Source: Nonomuraea sp. MG754425 | GTDB taxonomy: Bacteria > Actinomycetota > Actinomycetes > Streptosporangiales > Streptosporangiaceae | DNA length: 64,000 nucleotides | Assembly: GCF_021699195.1 (NCBI RefSeq) | Contig: NZ_SSXE01000093.1 | Span: forward strand, 1-64,000 | Direction: 5' to 3' | Shown here: positions 50,165 through 58,168 of the stretch, in pieces | Numbering within the stretch: the stretch's first letter is position 1 | How the letters are laid out: each line of letters starts with the position of its first letter | Program-made: the position numbers and the translations under genes | Notes under the pieces: model-generated | What the model was told of the DNA's origin: nothing | Database searches by the model: none | Seen by the model: only the letters and a program-made list of their open reading frames with translations

Positions 50165-51337
50165 ATGCGGAACGGCCGGACCGAACGGATTTTCCGCACC
50201 GTTTGCGTGGCGGTGCTGGTCACGACCGCGGGCTGCACCGCCACGAGTGGTGGCGGCGGCCCGGCGCCGGGCCCGGTGGCCGTCCTGTCGATCACCCCCG
50301 CCGACGGAGCCGGGGAGGTCGCCCCCGACGCCGGGATCAGCGTCAAGGCCACCGGCGGCCAGGTCACAAAAGTGACCGTGGCCGACGCCAAGGGCCGCGC
50401 GGTGCGGGGCGCGATGGGCGGCGACGGGCGCTGGCGGCCCCGGTGGCCGTTACGGCCGTCGGCCGCGTACACGGTCAGCGCGGCGGCGACGGGCACGGAC
50501 GGCAGGCAGGTGACGGCCACCTCCACCTTCAGCACGCTCAAGCCGGACCGGGTGCTGGAGAGCGGCATGTCGCCGCTGGACGGCGAGCAGGTCGGCGTCG
50601 GCATGCCGGTGCAGCTCCTGCTGTCGCGGCCGATCACCTCCACGCAGGTCAGGGCCGCGATCGAGCGCTCGCTGGTGGTGCGGATGTCGCAGCCGGTGGT
50701 GGGCGCGTGGAGCTGGGTGAGCGACCGTGAGGTGCAGTTCCGGCCGCGGGCGTACTGGCCGGTGGGGGAGCGGGTCACGGTGGTGGCGCACCTGGCCGGA
50801 CTGCGGGCCGGGCCGGGGCTCTGGGGCGCGAAGGACCGGAGCCTGTCCTTCACCGTCGGCCCGGAGCACATCACCGAGGTCAGCGCCGAGACCCACCGGG
50901 CGGTCGTGCGCGCGGACGGCGAGGTCGTCAGGACCATCCCGGTCAGCCTGGGCCGGCCGGGCGACGACAGCTACACCGGCGTCATGATCGCGCAGGAGAA
51001 GGCCGCCGACCTCGTCATGGACTCGGCCACGATCGGCGAGCCCGGCGAGTACCGGATCCGGACGAAGTGGAACGTGCGCATGACCTACAGCGGCACCTTC
51101 TTCCACTCCGCCCCCTGGTCCACCGGCGCGCAGGGCAGTTCGAACGTCAGCCACGGCTGCGTGAACGCGAGCCCGGCCGACGCGCGCTGGTTCTACGAGT
51201 TCACCCGGCGCGGGGACGTCATCGAGGTCACCGGCACGTCCAGGAAGCTGCGCTTCGGCAACGGGCCGACGCCGTGGGCGAAGTCGTGGGAGGACTGGCT
51301 GGCGGGCAGCGCGCTGGGCAGGCCGGTCAACGGGTGA
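50165..51337 (+). CDS. L,D-transpeptidase lipoprotein (YkuD domain, Ig-like N-terminus)
   Basis: A 390-residue lipoprotein: signal ending in VTTAGC, then two Ig-like domains (about residues 40-250; AVLSITPADGAGEVAPDAGISV and a TLKPDRVLESGMSPLDGEQVGV block), then YkuD. Catalytic motif SHGCVNAS and upstream HSAPW are intact. It resembles LdtMt2-type enzymes that make 3-3 cross-links in peptidoglycan. Single gene; no operon partner seen. Confidence 0.93.
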   Translation: MRNGRTERIFRTVCVAVLVTTAGCTATSGGGGPAPGPVAVLSITPADGAGEVAPDAGISVKATGGQVTKVTVADAKGRAVRGAMGGDGRWRPRWPLRPSAAYTVSAAATGTDGRQVTATSTFSTLKPDRVLESGMSPLDGEQVGVGMPVQLLLSRPITSTQVRAAIERSLVVRMSQPVVGAWSWVSDREVQFRPRAYWPVGERVTVVAHLAGLRAGPGLWGAKDRSLSFTVGPEHITEVSAETHRAVVRADGEVVRTIPVSLGRPGDDSYTGVMIAQEKAADLVMDSATIGEPGEYRIRTKWNVRMTYSGTFFHSAPWSTGAQGSSNVSHGCVNASPADARWFYEFTRRGDVIEVTGTSRKLRFGNGPTPWAKSWEDWLAGSALGRPVNG

Positions 51338-51756
51338 GCCCGGTGGATATTCGGTTTGCGAGTCCTTGACGATACCGAATCCGAAATATCGATATTTCGC
51401 GATCGACGGTGTTTTCGGCGACCGCTGGAATGGCGTGGACGTGCCGGAGACAGGGAAACCGCTTGGCCGATTCGACGGGTGCCCGCGTTCCCGGCGGCCG
51501 AGGTCGCGGGCGCAAGATCGCCAGGTGGCGCATCGATCGGTGCCGTGAATCCTTTGTCAGTAAATGCTCCTTTTGTGGGCCTACGCGATTTACGATGGGG
51601 CAACAGGAGTGTGCTGTCACATTCGATCGATCAGATAAACCGGATCCGCCGCACAGGCGAATTCGGGAAAGGCTTCGTGTTCCCGGGAGCGCCTCCGGGC
51701 GCGCACCGGGCACGGGAGGATGACACCGCCGTCGAAGGAAGGTGTTGTGATCGCGA
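51338..51756. other. Largely non-coding region with an 18-bp palindrome
   Basis: About 420 bases after the transpeptidase gene. GC is lower than in the flanking genes and frames look random. It contains the perfect palindrome at 51382-51399 and an AAGGAAGG purine run at about 51736. No RNA gene is recognisable by eye. Confidence 0.4.
51382..51399. promoter_or_regulatory. Perfect 18-bp palindrome
   Basis: CGAAATATCGATATTTCG is perfectly self-complementary, AT-rich for this genome and lies 45 bases after the transpeptidase stop. It suits a dimeric repressor site; the regulated gene is unclear. Confidence 0.5.
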
Positions 51757-51861
51757 GTGCCTGCTGACGGAACCTGGCGGGGGCTGCACCGCCTCCCCGC
51801 CATCGCCCTGTGGCTGCTGGTCTGGGCGCTGAACGCCTACGAGTTCCTGCTGGCCGTCTGA
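51757..51861 (+). CDS. Possible 34-residue membrane peptide
   Basis: GTG 51757 to TGA 51861 encodes VPADGTWRGLHRLPAIALWL followed by LVWALNAYEFLLAV: a short basic start and one Trp-rich hydrophobic helix. Its 3' end overlaps the convergent response-regulator gene by 25 bases. AAGGAAGG is rather far upstream. A remnant of a larger gene is equally possible. Confidence 0.3.
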   Translation: MPADGTWRGLHRLPAIALWLLVWALNAYEFLLAV

Positions 51862-52529
51862 CCGGCGGCGCCGGGCACCACGAGCCCCGACTCGTAGGCG
51901 AAGACCACCAGTTGGGCCCGGTCGCGCACCCCGAGCTTGATCATCGACCTGCTGACGTGGGTCTTGGCCGTGGCGACGCTGATCACCAGGTGCTCGGCGA
52001 TCTCGTCGTTCGACAGGCCCCTCGCGACCAGGGCGACGATCTCGCGCTCGCGGCCGGTCAGCCGGTCCTGGCCGGGGGCGGGGACCGGGCGGGGCGGGGT
52101 GCTGACGTACTCCTCGATCAGGCGGCGCGTCACCGACGGCGACAGCAGCGCGTCGCCGCGCGCCGCCACCCTGACCGACTGCACCAGGTCGCCCGGCTCG
52201 ATGTCCTTGAGCAGGAAGCCGCTGGCCCCGGCCCTGAGCGCGGCGAAGACGTACTCGTCGAGCGCGTAGTTGGTGAGGATCACCACGCGCACGTCGTTCA
52301 GCTCGGGGGAGCCGCCGATCCTGCGGGTGGCCTGGATGCCGTCGAGCAGCGGCATGCGCACGTCGAGCAGCGCCACGTCCGGCAGCAGACGCCCGGCCAG
52401 CTCCACGGCCTGTGCGCCGTCGCCGGCCTCGCCCACCACGGTGATGTCGTCGTTGAGTTCGAGCAGGGCGCGGAAACCGGCGCGGATCAGCGGCTGGTCG
52501 TCGGCCAGGAGGACTCTGATCGCCGTCAC
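51837..52529 (-). CDS. NarL/LuxR-type response regulator
   Basis: A 230-residue regulator. The receiver has DD at residues 10-11, phosphoacceptor Asp in VALLDVRMP (about 56), Thr in ILTNY and Lys in LLKDIEPG. The LuxR helix-turn-helix is LTGREREIVALVARGLSNDEIAEHLVIS (core GLSNDEIAEHL). It starts at GTG overlapping the sensor kinase stop by 4 bases. Confidence 0.95.
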   Translation of the reverse strand: MTAIRVLLADDQPLIRAGFRALLELNDDITVVGEAGDGAQAVELAGRLLPDVALLDVRMPLLDGIQATRRIGGSPELNDVRVVILTNYALDEYVFAALRAGASGFLLKDIEPGDLVQSVRVAARGDALLSPSVTRRLIEEYVSTPPRPVPAPGQDRLTGREREIVALVARGLSNDEIAEHLVISVATAKTHVSRSMIKLGVRDRAQLVVFAYESGLVVPGAAGQTASRNS

Positions 52530-53737
52530 GCCGCCACCCCCGCCGGGAGCTCGGCGCGCACCGCGAAGCCGCCGTGCTCGCCGGGCCCCGCCGCCAGCAG
52601 GCCGCCGACGGCGACCGCGCGCTCCCGCATCCCGATCAACCCCATCCCCGGCCCGGCCGTTCCCGGCTCGCCGTCGTTCTCCACCCGCAGCACGACCCGC
52701 GACGGATCGTATTCGACGGCCACCGTGACCGCCGCCGCGCCCGCGTGCCGCAACACGTTGGTGAGCGCCTCCTGCGCGATCCGGTACGCGGCCCGGTCCA
52801 CGTCGGGCGGCAGCGCGTACGGGTCGCCCGAGACCGAGTGCGTCACCCGCAGCCCCGCCCCCTCGGCCCTGGACACCAGGCGCGGCAGCCCCGACAGCCC
52901 GGTCTCGGCCCCTTCCGGCTCGCTCTGCCGCAGCACGCCGAGCGTGGCCCGCAGCTCGTGCATCGCCTCGTGGCCCGACTCCTTGATCGCGGCCAGCGCC
53001 TCCCCGATCCGCTCCGGCCTGCGCTCCAGCAGTTCCATCGCCAGCGCCGCCTGCACGTTGACCACCGAGATGCTGTGGGTGAGCGAGTCGTGCAACTCCT
53101 GGGCGATCCACAGCCGCTCCTCGCCGGCCCGGCGCAGCGCGGCCTCCTCCCTGGTCCGCTCGGCCTCCCGCGCGCGCTGCTCCACCGCCTCCGCCCGCTC
53201 CGCGAGAGCCTCCGCCCGCTGGGCCATGGCCTCGGCCCGCTGCGCCTCGGCCGTCGCGCGCTGCTCCACCTCCCGCAGGTAGGCGCGCCGGTTCCGGGTC
53301 ACCTCGCCGATCACCACCATGGCCACCAGCCAGCCGCTCAGCAGCATCATCCAGTTCCCGGCCGCCGGGTCCTCCGCCGACAGCGCCATCAGCCCGTACA
53401 CCGGCACGGCCAGGCCGATCGCCAGCCAGATCGCGTCCATCCGGCGGCCCAGCATGGCCAGCGTGTAGATCGAGGCCAGCGCGGGCGCGGCGACGAACAC
53501 CCCCGGGTAGTGGGCCGCGTAGTAGACGACCCCGCCGGCCGCCGCGACGATCCCGGCCGCCAGCGGCGCGGTGCGCCGGAAGGCCAGTGACAGGGTCGTG
53601 ATCAGGATGAGCGCCACGCCCGCCGGGTCGAGCGGACGCTCGCCGGGGCCGGTCCACGACAGGTTCGCGTACGTGGCCGGCATGATGGCCAGCAGGCTGC
53701 CCGCCGCGATGATCGTGTCCGTTCTGCGGGTGTTCAT
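52526..53737 (-). CDS. HisKA_3-type sensor histidine kinase
   Basis: A 403-residue kinase. Several membrane segments occupy residues 10-150, then a heptad-like coiled coil (repeats of QRAEA/ERAEA) at about 165-210, the dimerisation/phosphoacceptor motif IAQELHDSLTHSIS and an ATPase domain with EALTNVLRHA and GMGLIGMRERA. The ATG at 53737 begins MNTRRTDTIIAAG; the longer upstream frame is a shadow. It forms a two-component pair with the downstream regulator. The divergent membrane-protein/copper-oxidase unit is a possible target. Confidence 0.92.
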   Translation of the reverse strand: MNTRRTDTIIAAGSLLAIMPATYANLSWTGPGERPLDPAGVALILITTLSLAFRRTAPLAAGIVAAAGGVVYYAAHYPGVFVAAPALASIYTLAMLGRRMDAIWLAIGLAVPVYGLMALSAEDPAAGNWMMLLSGWLVAMVVIGEVTRNRRAYLREVEQRATAEAQRAEAMAQRAEALAERAEAVEQRAREAERTREEAALRRAGEERLWIAQELHDSLTHSISVVNVQAALAMELLERRPERIGEALAAIKESGHEAMHELRATLGVLRQSEPEGAETGLSGLPRLVSRAEGAGLRVTHSVSGDPYALPPDVDRAAYRIAQEALTNVLRHAGAAAVTVAVEYDPSRVVLRVENDGEPGTAGPGMGLIGMRERAVAVGGLLAAGPGEHGGFAVRAELPAGVAA

Positions 53738-53891
53738 GCTCCATAAGGTAGGCGAGGGCTCCAAGCCGCACGTCATCCCCCTGACGTACGTTTCCGAGCC
53801 CGGAAGCCCCGTCGTACGTCCCCGGGCGTACGGGGTGGTGCCGTCCGGTGTGGGATGTGACCGGGGTGCCCGGCTCGGCAGCATTTCCGTC

Positions 53892-54320
53892 ATGAGCTCC
53901 TCCGCCCCAACCCCTGCGCCACGTGCCTGGATCGTCTGGTCGCTGCGGCTGACGGCCACGTTCCACCTCGTGGGCGTGCTCGCGCAGGCCGCGCTCGCCG
54001 GGCTGTTCGTCACCGGCGACGTCGATCTGCTCGCCTGGCACCGCGACAACGCCGGCTACACCCACTCCATGCTCTACGCCCAGCTCGTGGCGGCCGTCCT
54101 GCTGTGGCGGCCCGGCAGGGGGGCGTGGTGGCCGGCGGCGGCCTCCCTCGGGCTGGTCGTGGTGGAGACGGTGCAGGTGGCGCTGGGGCAGTGGCGGGTG
54201 CTGGAGGGGCACTTCCCGCTCGGGATGGCGATCTTCGGCCTGTCGGCCGTCTTCACGGTCTGGACGTGGCTGGCCTTCCGCCGCCCCAGGAACTCGGCCG
54301 AGGTGGAGGGGACGGCATGA
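53892..54320 (+). CDS. Small four-helix membrane protein
   Basis: A 142-residue protein with about four hydrophobic segments (WSLRLTATFHLVGVLAQAALAG; core FHLVGVLAQAALAG), a histidine-containing first helix and a basic tail. I do not recognise the family. Its TGA overlaps the ATG of the copper oxidase by 4 bases, so it is probably a dedicated membrane partner, for example in electron transfer or copper handling; that is inference. Confidence 0.8.
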   Translation: MSSSAPTPAPRAWIVWSLRLTATFHLVGVLAQAALAGLFVTGDVDLLAWHRDNAGYTHSMLYAQLVAAVLLWRPGRGAWWPAAASLGLVVVETVQVALGQWRVLEGHFPLGMAIFGLSAVFTVWTWLAFRRPRNSAEVEGTA

Positions 54321-55852
54321 GGACGGGGAACCGGCGGGTCTCCAGGAGGGCGTTCCTCGGGGTGCTGGGCGGGGCCGGGCTGGCCGCCGCCGGGTGCGGC
54401 GGGCGGCGCGAGAGCTCGGGGGAGCTGCTGACCGGCCGGGCGCGCCTGCCCGAGCCGTTCACCGTGCCGCTGCCGATCCCCGAGGTGGCCCGGCCGGTCG
54501 GCCCCGGCCGGTACGAGGTGACGCAGCGGGTGGCGGCCGTCGAGATCCTGCCCGGCCTGCGTACCGAGGTGTGGGGGTACGGCGGGACCTTCCCCGGGCC
54601 GACGTTCGAGCTGCGGCGCGGCGTGCCCGCCACGATCAGCGTGCGCAACGAGCTGCCCGTGCCCACCTCCACCCACCTGCACGGCGGCGTCACCCCGCCC
54701 GGTTCGGACGGCTACCCGACGGACCTCGTCGTCCCGGCCGGTTACTCCGCGCCGCACGGCCACCCGGGCGAGGTGCGTCACGAGGTGCTGAAGGACTATC
54801 GCTACCCGGTGGAGCAGCGGGCCGCCACGCTCTGGTACCACGACCACCGGATGGACTTCACCGCACCGCAGGTGTGGCGCGGCCTGGCCGGGATGGCGCT
54901 GGTCCGCGACGACGAGGAGGACGCGCTGCCGCTGCCCAGGGGCGAGCGGGAGCTGCCGCTGATGATCTGCGACCGGGCCTTCGAGGAGGACGGCTCCTTC
55001 CGCTACCCCCAGACGCACGCGAGCGGGCATGGCGATGGGCACGGCGGGCACGGCGGGCCCGGCGGCGGGGCGTTCGCGCTGGACGCCGACTACATGGAGG
55101 GCGTCGAGGGCGACGTGATCCTGGTCAACGGCGCGCCCTGGCCGGTGGCCGAGGTGACGGCCACCCGGCACCGGCTGCGGCTGGTGAACGCCTCCAACGC
55201 CCGCAGGTACCGGCTGCGGCTGGCCCCCGGCGGCCGGTTCACGCAGATCGGCAGCGATGCGGGCCTGCTGGCCGCGCCCGTCGCGCACGACACGATCACG
55301 ATGGCCCCCGGCGAGCGGTACGACGTCGTCGTGGACTTCTCCGCCTACCCGCCCGGCAGCGCGGTCACCCTGGTCAACACGCTGGCCGACGGCCCGGCGG
55401 GGAACGTGATGCGTTTCGTCGTCACCCGCCGCGCGCCCGACGACACCGCCGTCCCGGCGACCCTGTCGCGCCCGCCCGGCCGCCCGCGTCCGGTGACGTC
55501 CCGCACGTTCGACTTCCGCAGGACGGACGAGGTGTGGACGGTCAACGGCCACCCCTACCGGCCGGGGGTGCCGCTGGCCCGCCCGCGGCTCGGCACCGCC
55601 GAGATGTGGCGGCTGACCAGCGACTTCCACCACCCCGTGCACGTGCACCTGGCCCACTTCCAGGTGCTGGCCAGGAACGGCAGGCGACCGGAGGCCACGG
55701 ACGCGGGCTGGAAGGACACGGTGGACGTGCGCCCGTACGAGGTGGTGGACGTGCTGGCCCGCTTCGACGGCTACCGCGGCCGGTACATGCTCCACTGCCA
55801 CAACCTCGAACACGAGGACATGGCGATGATGGCCGACTTCGAGGTGGTCTAG
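54317..55852 (+). CDS. Tat-exported multicopper oxidase lipoprotein
   Basis: A 511-residue three-domain copper oxidase. Twin-arginine SRRAFLG is at residues 9-15 and lipobox AAAGC ends at C27. Copper motifs are THLHGG, LWYHDHRMD, HHPVHVHLAHFQV and LHCHNLEHEDMAMM, with Met as probable T1 axial ligand. WYHDH and the overall spacing resemble CotA/bilirubin-oxidase and CueO-like enzymes. A His/Gly-rich loop (HGDGHGGHGG) sits near residue 240 and could bind metal. Confidence 0.92.
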   Translation: MRTGNRRVSRRAFLGVLGGAGLAAAGCGGRRESSGELLTGRARLPEPFTVPLPIPEVARPVGPGRYEVTQRVAAVEILPGLRTEVWGYGGTFPGPTFELRRGVPATISVRNELPVPTSTHLHGGVTPPGSDGYPTDLVVPAGYSAPHGHPGEVRHEVLKDYRYPVEQRAATLWYHDHRMDFTAPQVWRGLAGMALVRDDEEDALPLPRGERELPLMICDRAFEEDGSFRYPQTHASGHGDGHGGHGGPGGGAFALDADYMEGVEGDVILVNGAPWPVAEVTATRHRLRLVNASNARRYRLRLAPGGRFTQIGSDAGLLAAPVAHDTITMAPGERYDVVVDFSAYPPGSAVTLVNTLADGPAGNVMRFVVTRRAPDDTAVPATLSRPPGRPRPVTSRTFDFRRTDEVWTVNGHPYRPGVPLARPRLGTAEMWRLTSDFHHPVHVHLAHFQVLARNGRRPEATDAGWKDTVDVRPYEVVDVLARFDGYRGRYMLHCHNLEHEDMAMMADFEVV

Positions 55853-55981
55853 CCGGACGATCTCGGCAGGAATGCCGGTCGCGGCCCTCCCGATCACCCC
55901 CGAAAAGCTATTAAGTTGCTCCTTAGGGGACAATTCATCGGATGACATGTGCCCCCTCGTCTGATGGAGCTAGGAGCAGGA

Positions 55982-56848
55982 ATGCGGATCGTACGGTTCA
56001 CCAGCCCTCTGACCAGCGCTGACGCAGTCGGAATCGACGACGGTGAGCAGGTGGTGGAGCTGACGGGCGTCACCGGCGTCGGCGAACTGCTCCGGCTGTC
56101 CTCCGATGAGCTGCGGGAGCGCTGCGCCGCCGCGGACGGGACCAGGCACCCCTCCGGGTCCGTGACGCTGCTGCCGCCCGTGGACGGGCGCATGGAGGTG
56201 TGGGCGGCGGGCGTCACCTACCGGCGCTCGCGCGAGGCGCGGGTGCTGGAGAGCGAGCGCGCCGCCGACGTGTACGAACTGGTCTACGACGCCGAGCGGC
56301 CCGAGCTGTTCTTCAAGTCGGTGGCCTGGAAGGTCGCCGGTGACGGCGGGCGCATCGCGGTGCGCGAGGACTCCGAGATCGACGTGCCGGAGCCGGAGCT
56401 CGGTCTCGTGCTGAACGCGGCCGGGGAGATCGTCGGCTACACGGTCGTGGACGACGTCAGCTCGCGCACCATCGAGGGCGTCAACCCGCTGTACCTGCCG
56501 CAGGCCAAGATCTACCTGGGCGGGTGCGCGGTGGGCCCGGCGATCAGGCCCGCGTGGGAGGTCGCCGATCCGTACGCGCTGGACATCTCGCTCAGCATCG
56601 CCAGGGACGGGGAGACGGTCTGGGACGGCAAGGCGAGCACCTCGCAGCTCAACCGCCGCCTGGACGACCTGGCCGGATACCTGTTCCGGGCCGACGTCTT
56701 CCCCGACGGCGCGGTGCTGGCCACCGGCACGTGCCTGGTGCCCGACCTGCCCTTCACACTCCAGCACGGTGACACGGTCACCATCGGCATCGGCGAGATC
56801 GGCACGCTGACGACCACGGTCGTGCGCGGCGTCCCCGACCTGACCTGA
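55982..56848 (+). CDS. Fumarylacetoacetate hydrolase-family enzyme
   Basis: A 288-residue protein with AGGAGCAGG before ATG 55982. VWAAGVTYRRSREARVLES, YDAERPELFFKS and PEPELGLVLN (metal-binding Glu) followed by VVDDVSSRTIEG are strongly reminiscent of 2-keto-3-deoxy sugar-acid dehydratases/hydrolases within the FAH family. The enzyme would act on a 2-keto acid derived from sugar oxidation. It stands alone; convergent with the WXG100-like pair. Confidence 0.88.
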   Translation: MRIVRFTSPLTSADAVGIDDGEQVVELTGVTGVGELLRLSSDELRERCAAADGTRHPSGSVTLLPPVDGRMEVWAAGVTYRRSREARVLESERAADVYELVYDAERPELFFKSVAWKVAGDGGRIAVREDSEIDVPEPELGLVLNAAGEIVGYTVVDDVSSRTIEGVNPLYLPQAKIYLGGCAVGPAIRPAWEVADPYALDISLSIARDGETVWDGKASTSQLNRRLDDLAGYLFRADVFPDGAVLATGTCLVPDLPFTLQHGDTVTIGIGEIGTLTTTVVRGVPDLT

Positions 56849-56854
56849 CCGGCG

Positions 56855-57148
56855 CTACCGGGGGCCGGGTGCCCGGGCGGCGTCCTCGCGCAGCCGCCTG
56901 GCGCGACGGCGCAGGTTCTCGGCGGTGGCCAGGCAGGCGTCCTCGAGGTCGTCCAGTTCCCGGCGCAGCCTCAGCACCTGGGTGAGGTAGCGCTGCGCGG
57001 CCGGCCCCCGCCAGTACGGCTCGCACTCGACGGGCCCGGACGGGATGCCCTCGAACGCCTCCGGCAGCGCCCTGGCGTACCGCTGGAAGGCGGCGGCCAG
57101 CGACTCCTTGTCGGCGGCCGCGCGCAGCAACTGGTCCCTGGTCGGCAT
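56855..57148 (-). CDS. Small helical protein of a WXG100-like pair
   Basis: A 97-residue helical protein, MPTRDQLLRAAADKESLAAAF, with YWRGPAAQRYLTQVLRL in the middle: W-x-G between two long helices, the WXG100 arrangement. It starts 5 bases after the upstream gene's stop. Likely forms a helical hairpin and partners with the upstream product. Confidence 0.75.
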   Translation of the reverse strand: MPTRDQLLRAAADKESLAAAFQRYARALPEAFEGIPSGPVECEPYWRGPAAQRYLTQVLRLRRELDDLEDACLATAENLRRRARRLREDAARAPGPR

Positions 57149-57153
57149 GGCAC

Positions 57154-58047
57154 TCAGCCGCCGCCGATGCGCCGGACGGTCGCCCGCGCCCGCTCGCGCA
57201 GCCCCTCGGCCCCGGCGCCCGGCTCCAGCGCGGCGCGCAGGGCGGCGTCGAGCCCGGGGTCGCCGGCGGCGGCGGTCAGCAGGGTCGCGGCCTGGCCCGG
57301 GTGCCCGGCCAGGAACTCCTGGAACGCCACCGGGTTGGCGGCGAAGGCGGCGACGAGCCCGCCCAAGTCCCCGACCGGGCCGGGACGGTCGAGCAGGGCG
57401 AGCGCCACCCGGCCGAGGAACGTCCCGGACGGCCCGGCCAGCGAGACCAGGGCGGTGAGCACCTCCGCCGGGGCCGTCTCCGCCAGCGCGTGCCACTCGT
57501 CGCCGAGCCGCCCGGTGCGCTCGGCGCCGGCGAAGGCCCTGGCCAGCGGCGCGGCGTCCGCCTCGCCCAAGGGCGCGCCGGTCAGCAGGCGCAGGGCGCC
57601 GGTGAACGTCTCGGGGCCGAGTGCCGCCAGCAGCGCCGCCGCGTAGGCGGGGTCGCCGGCCTTCCCGACGGCGGCGGAGAGCGCCCGCGCCAGCGCCCGC
57701 GGGTCGTCGAGGGCCGCGCGCACGGCGGCGGCCGTGTCCTCCGCGTCCTGCCGGGCCTCGGACTCGGAGCCGAAGGGGAAGTCGGCGGTGAGCAGGCCGC
57801 GCTCGCGCACCGGCACGAGCTGCTCGGCGGTGTCGACGCGCCAGCGCAGGTCCTGCTGGGACTCGTGGAAGAAGGCCCACGCGCGGCGCACGGCCGTACT
57901 CCCTTGGTGGCCGGCCCAGTCGGGGCCCGCCTCGGCGATGGCCGCGTCGAGGCTCGGCCGGGTCCTGCCCAGGAATGCCTTGCCCGCCTCCATCCGGCGG
58001 ATCAGCTCATGCGCGCCGCGGGGGTCGATCCCGACAAACTCCCCCAT
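57154..58047 (-). CDS. Hypothetical protein with WXG100-like N-terminus
   Basis: A 297-residue protein. The first 70 residues (IDPRGAHELIRRMEAGKAFL, then AGPDWAGHQGSTAVRRAWAFF) look like a WXG100/ESX-type helical hairpin; the rest is Ala/Gly/Leu-rich and helical without a recognised toxin domain. In related genomes such openings often begin long secreted or polymorphic-toxin proteins, so this may be a shortened member. No EssC/EccC-type secretion gene is in the window. Confidence 0.75.
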   Translation of the reverse strand: MGEFVGIDPRGAHELIRRMEAGKAFLGRTRPSLDAAIAEAGPDWAGHQGSTAVRRAWAFFHESQQDLRWRVDTAEQLVPVRERGLLTADFPFGSESEARQDAEDTAAAVRAALDDPRALARALSAAVGKAGDPAYAAALLAALGPETFTGALRLLTGAPLGEADAAPLARAFAGAERTGRLGDEWHALAETAPAEVLTALVSLAGPSGTFLGRVALALLDRPGPVGDLGGLVAAFAANPVAFQEFLAGHPGQAATLLTAAAGDPGLDAALRAALEPGAGAEGLRERARATVRRIGGG

Positions 58048-58124
58048 GAACCCTCCCAGAGGTCACTCTGCGGGAGTCAAGCACACCGGACACACCTGAG
58101 GAGACACGTTTCGCAGAACGGGAA

Positions 58125-58156
58125 TCGGCCCCGGCGACTTCCGCCACCGGGGCCGA
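58125..58156. terminator. Hairpin downstream of the second sulfatase
   Basis: TCGGCCCCGG and CCGGGGCCGA form a perfect 10-bp stem with a 12-base loop, 12 bases beyond the sulfatase stop. It separates the sulfatase operon from the WXG100-like pair on the same strand. Confidence 0.7.
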
Positions 58157-58168
58157 CGGGCGTCCCGG

